Numbered from the stretch's first letter, positions 23,401 to 38,322 are shown. The stretch is 64,000 bases of DNA from Dictyophora rubrovolvata (GCA_029959195.1 CP114120.1:1178001-1242000), one strand, 5' to 3'. Numbers and translations: made by a program. The notes: generated from the sequence alone by a model not told the origin.

Positions 23401-24366
23401 AGACATCACAACTTATGGGATATGGGACCGTGACAATCACCATTATTGCGGCTCTGCGCCATACTGCATTTCCCAGTCAACCTATTCGCCATCCCTATTT
23501 ATTCCAACATCTAATAGCATTCACCCCATACCCCTAGTGGTATGCGCGGAGGGAAAACAGTTAATGGGAAAAAAACACCAGTTCTCATATCTTCATTAGA
23601 TGATGTGTCTCCAAGCTATCAAGGCCACCTTGAGCGTAAGCTGTCAAAATAGCTGTCGCAGTGGCCACTTTCACCCACAGTTTTTCTTTCGCTGTCCCTT
23701 AAATGGATGATGTCGACGGACTATTTACAAAATGGAGGTCTCGTATCTTTGTTCTGTTCTATTCAACTCCACATCAACGGGTGCAGTGTCTTATCTCGTT
23801 CTTAACTGTTATTGTAGAACGTTGCACATGTAGGTCCAAAAAAATTAAAATCAACAAGCTACAATAGAGATTTATTATATATACATTCTTTTGTATCTCA
23901 CTGAGTTGCAAAAAAGTTACAACTTTCATCGGGAACAAAAAAGCTCACCATGATGCGGCGAGACACTCTCGACTCGTGCAGTGTGGAAGATCGGACATTG
24001 GAAGGTTCTAAACTCGGATTCACGAGTGTGCCATCTGATGTGAGATTATCTGACATAAAATAGGCAAATATCGTCTCCCAAGAATTGAGAAAATGTTCGA
24101 CAATGTTGTGTGATGTGAGTATATCAAATTGTCGACGAGACCTTTAAAATTGAACTTTTGCGATTATATCTTCTGTGACCAAATCTATTACTCCCCTCTT
24201 AACTTCTGGTGGTTCGGTAGTACGACACGAAAAGCGTGCTGAAAATTTGATTCGTGTCATATTTCGCGGCATGTTAGCACATAATCTACTTCGGTAGTAA
24301 GTCAATGGATCGAGTTGTGTAGGGTGGAAATGAAGGCGGCTCTAGTTACATAATCATAACTAAAGA
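23401..24366. other. Intergenic stretch upstream of RVB2
   Basis: No supported gene. Short open frames near 23378-23599 show no family resemblance. The 3' portion serves as the RVB2 promoter and 5' UTR. Confidence 0.5.
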
Positions 24367-26292
<1,926 letters not shown>

Positions 26293-26495
26293 TTCTTATT
26301 ACCTTAGTTAATGCTCCCTCCTACAAAACAAAATCATCTCATATTTAACAAAGGTATGACTATGATACAGATATAATTCTTGGTGATAATAATACATGAG
26401 CATGGTGTCACTCGATAAAATATTCCAAAGCACGCGGTATGCACGTGATGCGAGTATGACCGCGAAATGCAAAAGCTATTTAGATTAGATTTGTT

Positions 26496-28764
26496 TCAAA
26501 GAGTCTTCGTACGCTGTAGGCGCTTGACAAAATTAAGCTCAAGAATAAACCAACCATGTTAGTTAGACTTACCTGACATGGATTACTATAATTAACAGAC
26601 GTATATCTAGAAAACCTTCTCTCCCAACCTTTGGCGACGAGTCTGTGTCGTGTCTGAAAGTCCTCTTCAATTTCATCATCCTCATCACCTGCAATTGCAT
26701 CTAGATGATCTCGACGAGCGGGAGATTGAACAGGGGTGTGTTCTTCGGAAAAAGAACCCTTCAGATCAACTGTGAAAACGTCATGATTTTGATCGGTGAA
26801 GGCACCAGTCTTTCGGCTCTTCTTGCCCATGGAACTCTTGGAACTTGATGGTGGGCTTGTAATTCTCCCGTCAGAGCTATTAGGTGAGAACGCGCGATCC
26901 TCTAGTACGTCCTCTTCTAATGTCACTGTGATGGTGGCCTTTTGGGATTGTACGGGGATCGAGCATGGCGAAACGGCGATTCGCTGAAGAGGGGATGACA
27001 ACTCCAAAATACTGTCTCTTTCTAGGTCATTGTTATGAATAAGAGAGTGGCCTTTTGACTCCACGAAATCTACGTCTTCTTCTAACGAATTATAGTCTCG
27101 ATTTTTATTTCCATCGGCAGCCAGTTCCTTTGAATTTTCCTTATTGTTATCAAATACGACTGGAGAAAAACAAGCAGTATTTCCAAAAAATTTACTGCGC
27201 TTATTGCGATCCGCTGATTGAACCAAGCCTGATTTGCACCGTTTCGCAGATGTTTCACGCTCGTATTCTTCAATCAAGGTTCGTTTCCCGCTGGTTTTCC
27301 CAACAGAACATGTTTGTAAAGGTAACTTGTGCACTAAGTGGGCATCTTGCTTTGGCGTGGTCATCTGTTTTTCTGTGGCATGTTTAGTAAATAAATAAGG
27401 GAATAAGTTGATGATAAGCTTACGGAAATATTGTAGTATAGATGCCTGAGCTGTGACACTTCTGTTTTGAGGTCGATTGGAATCAAGCACACGGAGAGGG
27501 GTATCTTTAGAACGAGGCTGGTACGATGGAAGTATGTCAATCATCGGTTTTAGAGTTGTCGGGTCAATGTCGCCGCGGGCAATTTGGGAAGCCAAGTCAA
27601 ACTCGATATATCTTGTGCGAATAAGAAAGGGAAATAGAATAGAGCAGGTCAGCTTACTTTCCAACGAAATGTTCTCGTTCTGCGTTCCATGTCTCCGGTT
27701 CCGGTTCCGTAAGGTATATAATTTTATTTTCCAAAGGGTCCCAAACCCGCTGATGAAGAAAACCAACTTCAGCAACGTTCATCTTTGCCTCCCAATCTTT
27801 GTCCACAAGTTTCCCATCCATTCTCAAGGCTCTGAGAGTTTTCTCCAGCGTTCTCCATTTTCTTAAATACCTTGAGGCAGTTTTGAGACCCACGCCTGGA
27901 ATTCCCTCAAGGTAATCGCATCCGTTTAGCATGGCACATTGCCTAAGTTCTTTCAGGCTCCAACCATGTAGAGGGAAATCTGGGTTTGCGTTAGAGGCGA
28001 GGGTATCTGACTGGATCAGTATGCAAGAAGAGCTTGTAGTATCAAGTTTAAGATAAAGAGATTTTGCTCCAAAAATCAAAAGATCCGAATCTTCAGTAAG
28101 GATCCCATCCACAAGACCTATAGACTCGAGATAGACAAGTTGGGCATCGGCTTCGTAAGGAGCGACAACGTAGGAAATTCCATGGGAACGCAGGGCCTAA
28201 CATATTTTGGTCAAAGATACAAATAACAGCAGATGTGGGATACCTTTATCAGCTGAAAAGCCATTTGAGGAGTAACGTCAACAGCCTTGAGATAATGTTC
28301 CCGAGCCACACGATGTTTCCCTTGTTTTGCCAACGAGTTGGCTAATTCTAACGACTCCTTGCGTTTGCTGGGTACGGACAATATCTCATACTCTTTTCAA
28401 ATAAGGGGCGTACTAAGACTCACCGGTGTCGTTTGGTTTCCGTAGCCCTTTTGGCTGGAAGAGGACCACCGTCGAAGACCAAAAACGGCGTAATGTTATA
28501 ATGTTGGAGTAAGCGGGCTCTTTGCATTGCATACTCTACATACCTAGAAAAAAGGTCAAATCTTCTCAACTCGTTAAGTTCTCAGATCATTGGAGAAGAT
28601 TACTTGGTTGTAGGTTCGCCTGTTGCTAGTTCCGTTGCACAAGAACATACTCCTCTGTGAAGCCAGACATAGGCATCCACAGCAATGACTTTTCCAGAGA
28701 GCTCCGATAGATGAACAGGCTGTTGCACGGATTTCAAGAGAGGTAGCAATCCCGTTATTCCCAT
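26496..28764 (-). CDS. EXO1: EXO1, 5'-3' exonuclease and flap endonuclease
   Basis: EXO1 resects 5' ends in mismatch repair, double-strand break repair and meiotic recombination. The start at 28764 gives MGITGLLPLLKSVQQPVHLS. XPG_N follows with VIAVDAYVWLHRGVCSCA, YAMQRARLLQHYNITP and LVFDGGPLPAKR. XPG_I has SYVVAPYEADAQLVYLE and GILTEDSDLLIFG, and the helix-hairpin-helix region has MLNGCDYLEGIPGVGLKTA. Acidic metal-binding residues are in VDAY, FDGG, YEADAQ and EDSD. Later YIEFDLASQIARGDI and LPSYQP correspond to EXO1 rather than FEN1. The C-terminal 300 residues are disordered and charged, with PSSSKSSMGKKSRKTGAF, as in mismatch-repair-interacting tails. The last intron leads to QRLQRTKTL and a stop at 26498-26496; a read-through end at 26480 is less likely. 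Confidence 0.92.
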
Positions 28765-29085
28765 TGAATCTAGGTCATTTATGAGGGCGACTTTTTAACA
28801 AGGAAGACGAGGACGCGTCTATAAGCGCGTGACAATACGCGAATACGTCTGTCACGCTGAACAGGCACGTGCATATTTAGTCGTATTAGGTAATATTGAG
28901 CACTGGGAACTTCCCAATCTTTTCCTGTTTATCCACACAGTTCAAATACAAAATAAATTTAACAAAAAAACTTTTTTGGTACGTCCAGGAAGAAATACTG
29001 TGTAGTATATAACTTAAATTCCAATACGGATACTATAAGCGCCAGTTCAGTCACAGCGCAGCTCGGAGCTCAGTGTTTCGCGGTC
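28765..29085. promoter_or_regulatory. Divergent promoter region, EXO1 and uncharacterised gene
   Basis: 321 bp between divergent starts. It contains ACGCGT (28811-28817 area), which equals the core of the yeast MCB cell-cycle element, and several cacgtg/gcgcgt-like blocks. MCB sites control replication and repair genes in yeasts; relevance here is inference only. Confidence 0.35.
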
Positions 29086-30260
29086 ATGCCTTCACGTTCG
29101 CCTTCGCCTGTATCGCAGCCCAAACATCACAAAAGTTCGGAGCGCAAGTCTTCTGATTATGTTTTGCCCAAAGGAGTTGAACCAATAGATGAAGATCATT
29201 ATTTTCGCAAAAGCTCTGAGTTTGCGAGATGGCTGCGGGAGGAAAAGGACAAAGTCAGGAGTCGATGTATCTTTTTCTGGTTGTGCATTAATTCGACATT
29301 TTAGTACTTTGACGAATTAAAATCAGACAAAGCTCGCAGGTACGTCACTTCACCGTTCTTACGCTTCTGCACGCCACTAAGCATAGCCTTTTTGAATCAT
29401 TTATAGCTATTTCCGAAAGTTTGTTAGAGTATGTTCGTAGAGACTTCTAAAATTTATATCATTTATGGAGAACCGCTTTATAGGCTTGGAACAAGGGGAA
29501 GCTACCAGGTGGGTATCGTGTCTGCTCTCCGTACACACAAAAAACTCACTATTTCTAGACCATCTCTATCACCTGATTGATCCAACATCTGTATCTTCCA
29601 ATCAAATTACATCTTACAAGTGGTCGTTCTCGGATAACAACTCCGCGATAGAAAACGAGCAACGCAAGAAAATCAGAGAGGCTGTTAGTAGTGACACGTA
29701 TGGTCTTACTCCAGCCGCCACTTCAGGTTCTGACACCCAGAAACCGAAACGCATCCTTGGACCTTCTCTTCCATCGGGCTCTGATCGTCAATTAATCCGT
29801 GAAGAAGGGGAAGATATAGCGCATGCCGAAAGACATGCCAAACGCAAACGAGAGAAGATGGAGGATAAAGAACGGCTCGAGGATATGTTGGGACCAAGGG
29901 AAGTAGGAAGGGAACGCATGCTTGAGGTAAAACGGGCGAAAAGGGAAAGTGACAGTGCGTATCAAGAGAAAAAGGAAGATGGTGGAATCGAGGTATCAGA
30001 TGATGTCCTGATGGGTTCGGGAGATAGTTTCAAAGAAAGGTAAGTTTCTACGATGGAATAAGACTTCAAACACGAGGGTTCAACTTTTCCCATTTAGGCT
30101 TGCTCGGCGCGATGCAGCTCGTGCGCGTTTTGGCGCGAAGCGAAGAGACGAACAAGAATCGCGAATTCAAGAACAGAACGAACGCGCAGAGCGCCTCAGG
30201 GAACGAGATAAGAAAACAATGGATATGTTTCGACAAATGGCTAAAGAACGATTTGGATAA
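29086..30260 (+). CDS. Uncharacterised highly charged protein, probably nuclear
   Basis: Several short exons join to about 285 residues. Exon 1 starts MPSRSPSPVSQPKHHKSSER. Splicing gives a well-ordered N-terminal block: DEDHYFRKSSEFARWLREE, KDKYFDELKSDKARSYFRK and FVRAWNKGKLPDHLYHLID. Two small exons (about 29307-29339 and 29407-29430) and a third (29486-29510 region) supply the middle of this block. Then follow a region with TSYKWSF and a very charged C-terminus (RLEDMLGPREVGRERMLEVK, ERAERLRERDKKTMDMFR) ending QMAKERFG before the stop at 30258-30260. Coiled-coil and arginine/glutamate bias resemble splicing-associated proteins, but I do not recognise the family with certainty. Splice fit is good in all introns I placed. 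Confidence 0.75.
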
Positions 30261-30690
30261 TGGATATAAACCTTCGACGAGCGCAACTTTACCTGAAAGC
30301 CATTTCTTTCGTGATCAGTGCAGGCCGCTTTCATCGCAATTCCTTCCGAGTTTTCTTTAGTTACAAGCTGCTTAGATGTAGTCTGATTAGCATGTAGGTA
30401 ACTTGTCACTAGTCACTCTTGAAAAGAGAATTCGTACTGAAACCATGGAGTATCAGAAGGCCATGATCATGCCATTTCCATTGCCAACCGGCCCACGAAC
30501 CCAGCTTACAACCGTTGTGAATGCATTGCGAGTACGAAAGGCATCATTTGGCCATGTCCGGAAACGGCCGCAGACTGCATTGCCACGCCCATCCAACGCA
30601 TTTGAGATTGCCGCAGGAAAACGTACACCTTCGGTACATGAAAGTATTAAAGACTAGGTCGAGTCGGATAATTTTTGGGTAGAAAGCAAG
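30261..30690. other. Intergenic stretch upstream of stomatin-like gene
   Basis: About 430 bp. An open frame at 30403-30657 includes METMEYQK-like text but has no ATG at its opening, no known domain and no supported splice partner, so I treat this as promoter and 5' UTR of the following gene. Confidence 0.5.
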
Positions 30691-32031
30691 ATGTCATTCG
30701 CTAATGCTGAGCTTTCGCGTCTCCCCGGTTACCTATTATCGAGTGCGTCGTTGAAGCGACGCATTCGGCATGGACTCCTGAGTCCCGTCCAATTTGCTAT
30801 CAAGCCACACACCGTCTTTCCAAAAAATAGTCGAACATTGTTCACAATCGTACACCAAGGTTTTGAAGCGTGGCGGTTATCATTCGGTCGGAATCCAGTA
30901 AAGCTGGCACCCGGTCTACATCTCAACGTACCCATCTATCACAACATAAGGGTAAGTGTCCATCGTCTCGGTTTCCACACAACAACAGAAAGCTCAAAGA
31001 AATGATCCCTTCCCGCAATACCAGGTTATCGATATGAGGGAGACATCTATCAACATCCAAGATCTCACAGCTTTTACGAGCGACAATGTCCCTGTTCTGC
31101 TTTCTGGATCGCTTTTCTTCGTAGTTCGAAATTCATACGATGCTTGCTTTTCAATCAGCAAATATCAGAAAAATATTGAGAATATTGGAACGTCGGCCTT
31201 GCGTTCTGTGGTCGGTCACTTCAGTGTGAATACCAACAACACTTCAATAATTCATTGGAAAAGTTTTGACCTTTCTGCATAGTACGATGATGTTATTGCC
31301 GATAGAAACAAGATAAATACTAAACTGCACGAAGTCATTGGAAGTACCACGGAGGTAAGCATGAACCAAATGACACACATTCATTTTCACTCACTTGTCC
31401 TCTTTTTTTTTTCATTCTAGAAATGGGGGGTGGACTGCGCTCGTTTTGAAATTCAAACGTTCAAACCGCATAACCGAGACGTTGAAAAACAACTAGAATT
31501 GCAGATGCAAGCAGAAAGAGAGCGTCGCAAGCAATTGTTGGACACACAGGCGTTAGTCAACGTGGCTGAAGGACAGAAGCAGAGAACTATCCTGCAATCA
31601 GAGGGAGGTGAGCAATGCCTTCCCTTCCGTATTTGGAATGAAGTAACAACATCCATGTCAACAACACGTTTCTAGAGCTCCGACTTAGATTAAACCAAGC
31701 AGAAGCTGAGAAGCAGGGCCGTATTCTCTCGTCTGAAGGATTCTACCAGGCATCCGTAAATGAAGGTCGTGCGTTGGCTCAGCAAATCCAATTAGTCGCA
31801 GAAGCTATATCATTTGATTCCAAAGAAGAACCTACGACGGAAATGAAGTTACGCTCCCTCGATGCCCTAATAAAATTGAAAAGAATAGAGCAATTAAAGG
31901 CTATCGCAGATGGAAGGTCCAATTCAACTTATTTTTTTGGAGACGACATGGGAGTTCCAGCTGACAAGGGAGCTTACGCTGTGGATAATATAGAAAAATG
32001 GAAGAGAAGTTTACCTATGAAATCGAATTAA
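30691..32031 (+). CDS. Stomatin-like protein 2 (SPFH/prohibitin domain), mitochondrial
   Basis: Stomatin-like 2 proteins organise cardiolipin-rich inner-membrane domains and stabilise prohibitins and proteases. The start at 30691 opens with MSFANAELSRLPGYLLSSAS and a basic presequence-like stretch. Exon 1 is 30691-30951 and exon 2 is 31025-31225, both in phase. SPFH features are RTLFTIVHQGFEAWRLSFGR, KLAPGLHLNVPIYHNIRV, IDMRETSINIQDLTAFTSDN, VPVLLSGSLFFVV and YDDVIADRNKINTKLHEVIG. After the domain come the stomatin alpha-helix with KQLELQMQAERERRKQLLDT, AEGQKQRTILQSEGE and ASVNEGRALAQQIQLVAEAI, and a tail NIEKWKRSLPMKSN. No strong transmembrane segment precedes SPFH, as usual for this subfamily. 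It shares no promoter with the convergent HIBCH gene. Confidence 0.9.
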
Positions 32032-32203
32032 ATGTAATATTCCTAATATAAAACTACTCACCACTCCCTTTCTTCTTCTTCAGTACTATGAAATGGAGCA
32101 TTGCTTATGCAACGCTCGTAGTCTCCTATTTGCTCTCTGATTCAAGCCGGAAAGGGGTAAAAAATCCGCTATGTATGATATATATAAACTATACTATACA
32201 TTT

Positions 32204-34055
32204 TCAATGAACCCATTGTAAATGCGCTTCGGTATTTGACGTTGCAGGAATATCTTTACATCGACGCTGAACAACATCCAATACCTTTTCCCTAACACCA
32301 TGCTTTCCAGGTCGGCTCATCTCGCATTGTTGAATCAATTCTTCAAGATTCAAGCTCACGCCTCCGCTATCTGCATGAGAACCCGTCACCCGTTGTTCAA
32401 TTTCTTCCTCAGAAGGCAGTCCATATGTGGGGCGAGGTGGTTGGGAATCGACCAGGAAATGAAGTTGCTCTTTGCCCGCTAGAAATGGCGACTCCTTATG
32501 GAAATACGTCTGCTTCACGTCATGATCTGTCAGACCGGACAGTTCTTCAGGGCTCCATGCTGGTCGCCCTTTTATCTTTTCCAAAAGAACGGCGGTCACG
32601 CCTGTAATGAAATCTGGACTGGCGCCATTCTTTTCAGAGACCGTGAGCATATCGTCCAGTCAACGCTTTATAGGAAGGGCATCTTACAATATAAGCTGTA
32701 GCAATGCCAAGCTCCATGTCCAAAACCTCAGATAATGACAGTTTCTTCCCGCGCCTAACAGCCTCGAGTGATACTTTGAGACTGGTAGGACTTCGTAGAA
32801 GTAGCTCGTCCAGGGTTGTCTTAGCCCATTTTCCAACTTCATCTTCTTTTTTTGACAGTTCAGCCAACGAAGCTATGATATCCTCTACGGATCGTTTCGA
32901 AAAAGACTCATCCAGTGCAGAGCGGACGTTTCCTGCTAGTATAGGAGGGGGTTCATCCGAATTACGTTCCATATATAGTTCTTCGATGGTGGCGTTGGTG
33001 TGATCAATAACCTGATCAGCAGATAACTCTTCGGGTAGTGACGACAAATGTGCTTTAAGATCCGGCACTCGACTTGAAGGAATAAAGTGAGTTGCTAACC
33101 CTAGTTCACTAAGCATATAACTAGTCAGCAAATCCACGGTCGAAAAAATACATCCTCACAAGACAGCACGTCCTTGGATAATGGTACCAGTCATAGCTAA
33201 ATATGTTCCGAGTTCTCCATCAAGCCTGGATAAGAAGTAATTCGACCCGACGTCTGGACAGTAGCCGATTTTCGTTTCGGGCATGGCAAACCAAGTCTTC
33301 TCAGTAGCAACACGGAAAGGCGCGTGGATAGAAATCCCTGCACCACCTCCCACTGTTCCGAATTATTCAGAGATTATAAATGTCTTCTAATCAGTCTCGC
33401 AACGTACTCGTAATCCCATCGATTATTGCAACGTAAGTTTTATTCAAATTCGCCACTAGGTGGTTTAACTCGAATCTAATAAATAAACTTAGGAGCGAGT
33501 GAAGAAACATGAAGTATCTTCTTACTCGTCTTTGAAGTAGGATATTGCGTCGCTGCGCGTGTTTTCAGACTTGGACCAATTCATGACCACTACATATAGG
33601 CGAAGTTGATATGCCCATTTTGACAGACTAAAGAATTACCCCACTTACCAGCAATGTCACCACCTGCACAGAACGCCCGGCCGCGTCCTGATCCAATAAT
33701 TATTTTGCACAGACTAGCAGAATTCCATTCCTATATATATCGTTAAGAGATTATGAGAACCCAGCCAGCGAAAAACGAACAAGTAGTTTTGATTTTAGCG
33801 TGTTAATCATAGAATGATCCAAAGCGTTCATCTTGTTACTTCGATTCAAAATGAAGGTACGACTGGCCACATTGGACTCAAATTGGACCAGAGGCTGTTA
33901 CCAAAAACTTTCTCAAACTTCTGGGAAAATCGGGGGATAGGAACACGGCTTACTTCACTTTGCGTGGCTGGAGAGGACAGGTGTCGAGCCAACATGCTTG
34001 CCCTTGCTAATGTTGGCTGATGGGCCAAAACACGTCTTGACATCGTCCGGAGCAT
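32204..34055 (-). CDS. HIBCH, 3-hydroxyisobutyryl-CoA hydrolase (EHD3-like)
   Basis: This crotonase-fold enzyme frees 3-hydroxyisobutyrate from its CoA ester in mitochondrial valine breakdown. The start at 34055 gives [20 protein letters not shown], an arginine-rich presequence. The first intron runs from GTAAGC to TAACAG and then reads [45 protein letters not shown] (oxyanion loop), [57 protein letters not shown] and [18 protein letters not shown]. Later sequence includes [19 protein letters not shown] and a conserved end [19 protein letters not shown]. The C-terminal extension after the crotonase core fits HIBCH/EHD3 and not enoyl-CoA hydratase. The protein ends [16 protein letters not shown] at 32204. 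A ribosomal-small-subunit association is known for the yeast homologue and may or may not apply. Confidence 0.92.
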
Positions 34056-34156
34056 TTGAAACGACGAATTCCGAGTCGGTAGCGGGAGAGCTACTGCTGA
34101 GGTAAGGGCGATTGACTCGGCGCGGATTCGGCAGCTTTCATCTGCGCAACGTCGTC

Positions 34157-36178
34157 ATGAACATTCCACAAGTAGGAACGCGATTAAGCTATGCATCGAA
34201 TGCTGGGACAGTCAAATTTGTCGGGGAAGTGGAAGGCAGCAAAGGAATATGGATTGGAGTTGAATGGGACGATCCGAAACGAGGCAAGCACAGCGGAAAC
34301 AAAGACGGAAAACAATACTTCACCTGTATGTACGTAAAATATGTTTTTGTTCACTTTTTCTTAATGTATCCTTTGTACCAGAACACCAAATTCTGGTTCA
34401 TTCATCCGACCTAGTGCCTCAATATCTTACGGCCAGACGTTTCTCCAGGCATTGTCGTCAAAGTACATTGAATCGCGGGTTAGCGATACGACAGAGAAAG
34501 TTACACTCGGATCTAGCAAGAGCTTAATTGAAGTTGAAGCCGTCGGTCTGAACAAAATCCGGGATAAGCTATCACGTTTGGATAATCTTCGAGAAGTGAG
34601 CCTCGATTCCGAGTTAGTCGCCTATGTAGACGACCCTAGTGAAATCCAAAGAACGTGTCCAAGTGGGTCTAATGTTATAGCTCAGATAATTTCGCATATT
34701 TTAACACGTGTTAAGATATCAAGGGACTTGATCTTTCAAACAGTCTTTTGGCTACTTGGAACGACGTGGCTCGTCTAGTCAAAGGCTTACCTCGACTAGA
34801 AGTCTTGTCGTTGAAGTCCGTCATTGTCATTGTCATATTAGTGGTCACTAACGACTCTTTTTCCCTCTCCTTCAAGTCAAACAAGGCTTGAAATTCCAGA
34901 AGAAGTATCCTTTGGGCTGCCATTTCACAAAATTAAAGAGTTGCGACTCAACAGGACCCGTATCGGCTGGAGTCAGGTCAGTATATACCCGGCCTTGTCC
35001 TTAAACAAATCATTTATGCCCCCAAGGTACTTAAATTGCTGCCATCATTCCCATCTCTTTCCCATCTTGAGCTGGGACGCAATTCAATTCAATCACTGTC
35101 TCCGGCCGACATTGAAATCCCCAGTCTTATGGTGTTAAATTTGGAACAAAATGGACTAACGAATTTCACAAACGTTATGCAATGTCTTTCCATGTTTACC
35201 AGGTAACGGGATATACATTATCATTACCTTTCGCGTTTTTCACTTTCGGCAGACTGGAACGATTAATCCTCTCAGACAATTTATTTCAAGATATAATACA
35301 AAAACCCATAGATGCCCTTCCCTTAAATATCCGGCATCTTTCCTTGAACTGCGTTGATTTGAAAACATGGTCAAGCATAGATGCTCTCCCATCTTGGCTA
35401 CCCAAACTCGAGGTCCTTAATGTCGCATCAAACCCTCTTTTCCAAGGTACTTTCTTTCGTCCGATTTCAACGCTCGAACTATTACCATGCCTTTCTTTAG
35501 AATCTTCCTCTCGATCTTTGACAATTGCCAAGATTTCCACCCTGGCTACACTGAACTCGAGCCAGGTATGAGTTGTCGTTGAATAATCTACCGTCGCTTG
35601 TTATCCCCTGGTTTCCACAGATTTCACAAGCTGAAAGACGTGACGCTGAACTTTATTACCTCTCGCACATTTCCAAGCAGGGCTTAACACCTAATGAGCT
35701 AGGCGAGAAACTGTATTCCCGCTTTATGGAGCTGTGTGAAGGTGGGTTCATAAACCCATTAACTTCCTATCTGACACAATCATTGTCAGTATACGGTAGG
35801 CCGGATATGGTTCATAAACCAGCAGACACATTGAAAAAACGATTGATTTGTTTGTCATGCATAAAGTCAGAAGGCGTACATCAACCTCACGTTGTTTTAG
35901 GTATACAATGTTTTAGGGTGCTTGGATCGCCTTCAGGCGAAGCCCTTCAGAAACAATCACCTGACGTTAAAATCACCATTTTATCGTCTATCAGTTTGAA
36001 AGTCTTCAGGCTGAAGCTACTCAAGTCCTTAAAACTATCGCTTTCACACAATATTATATTATGGCTGGTTTTGGAGAACAACAGCATTTGGCATTTCGGA
36101 CAGCTAGATGATCTTAATCGCTCATTAGATTGGTGGGGCATGAATGAAGATTGCAAAGTTGTGTACAGTGTCGAATAG
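34157..36178 (+). CDS. TBCE, tubulin-folding cofactor E (PAC2)
   Basis: TBCE binds alpha-tubulin and works with TBCB, TBCC and TBCD in tubulin dimer assembly. The start at 34157 gives MNIPQVGTRLSYASNAGTVK. The CAP-Gly domain has GSKGIWIGVEWDDPKRGKHS, GNKDGKQYFTC, and, after the intron 34330-34381, NSGSFIRPSASISYGQTFLQ. A leucine-rich repeat region follows: NKIRDKLSRLDNLREVSLDS, VARLVKGLPRLEVLSLK, LPFHKIKELRLNRTRIGW, SHLELGRNSIQSLSPADI, LERLILSDN and PKLEVLNVASNPLFQ. The C-terminal ubiquitin-like segment contains ITILSSISLKVFRLKLLK and LVLENNSIWHFGQLDDL, ending KVVYSVE at 36178. The order CAP-Gly, LRR, UBL is diagnostic. Only 101 bp separate the start from that of HIBCH. Confidence 0.9.
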
Positions 36179-36389
36179 TAGTAGATTCAAGTCGGCGACT
36201 TTTTTTTTGGGAGACAAAAGACGCATGCTAGTGAACAGCTGACTACCCTTCCTTCACCCTAGCTTAGGGGTGTAAATTATCATCATATTGAATTTTCATG
36301 CGATAGCATGGGCATAGTATAAGAATATCATACACATGCATGGGACAACCGTGAAAACAGGATGTAAATGATATTACATCCAGGTGAAT

Positions 36390-37100
36390 TTAGATAGTTG
36401 TTTCGTAAGCGGCTGGGCGCATAGTTTGAGGTAAGTTGTTCTTCGTCGAGATAACATGTGCATCAGCAGGGCCGAGGGGCAGACGCTTAACGATAGCAGT
36501 TTCTACGGTTTCATAATGAATAAGCGTTTTTGAACAAATTCGCATTCAAACTTACCTCCCCGCTCTTTTGCCTCACGATGTTTTTGCGAGTTCTCAACAA
36601 CGCGTTGGAGGAATTCTTGACGACATTTCGAGTGTTTAACCTACAATGACAGCAGGTGACAGTGAGCTAATGTTCTTCATCTTGAATGGATCAAAATAAC
36701 GAGTCGTACATGTTCCACGCGAACGTTTACGCGCTTGGCAATGTAGCGGTTTCCGACGACCTTGTTGACTAAAACGGTAACAGCACTTGGGGTGACGTTG
36801 GTGACTATCCCTGTTCGTCTGCATTCGGACTCAGTACAGGAATCGACAGCAATTTATGAAATTGACGAACCCGTGGTAGAACTTATGGGGCATACCCTTT
36901 TGTTGCGCAGAGTTAGCCTTAATATCAACAATGTCTCCGATTTTGTAGATTGTGAAGTAGCTCGACAAGTGAATCGTCCCATGTTCTGTATATTTCCAGT
37001 TGATGCAAAACTACACAAAGATCGGATATCAAAACTAACCTTTGAACTTCCTTTTGAACATGTCCCGGGTACGGGCACGGTAACCGAAGGAATGAGGCAT
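36390..37100 (-). CDS. RPL21: 60S ribosomal protein L21 (eL21)
   Basis: Start at 37100-37098: [20 protein letters not shown], then after an intron [19 protein letters not shown] and [21 protein letters not shown] further exon gives [10 protein letters not shown]-like text around 36820-36755 and [18 protein letters not shown]. The tail has [38 protein letters not shown] and [16 protein letters not shown], with the stop at 36392-36390. Length is near the usual 160 residues. All introns are short. The gene is convergent with TBCE and divergent from RPS9, so two ribosomal-protein genes share a 262-bp promoter region. Confidence 0.95.
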
Positions 37101-37362
37101 TTTGAACTAAGATGAAGACGAGAGGAACAGGAATTTCTTGAGTCTTGAGGGAGGCTCGACGCTGCGAGACTTTTGGTTTGAGGATTGGAAAAAATGGATG
37201 GGGACTGTGGGAAAGTGAGTCGAGCGGAGTTCACCGAGTTTTGACGCTGCAAAACTGTAAAGTTGCACTTTTTCAAACTACGACCCGCCTGTACATTCCC
37301 AAACCTCTCCAAATTTACGAGGTTCTTTTATTTTTTAAAAAAGGTAACGTTACCGACTAACT
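37101..37362. promoter_or_regulatory. Shared RPL21/RPS9 promoter with repeated inverted-repeat motif
   Basis: 262 bp between the divergent start codons. Two copies of GACGCTGC are each embedded in arms that pair: ctcGACGCTGCgag (37155-37168) and ttttGACGCTGCaaaa (37239-37254). A perfect 12-bp palindrome GGTAACGTTACC lies at 37343-37354, nine bases before the RPS9 ATG. The arrangement is directly visible. That these are factor sites is inference. Confidence 0.55.

Positions 37363-38322
<960 letters not shown>

Noticed and set aside
30403-30657. 84-codon frame before the stomatin-like gene
   Set aside because: No ATG at its opening and no recognisable domain; most likely 5' UTR or promoter.
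36762-37312. Plus- and minus-strand frames over RPL21
   Set aside because: They overlap the correct spliced RPL21 exons and read through its introns.
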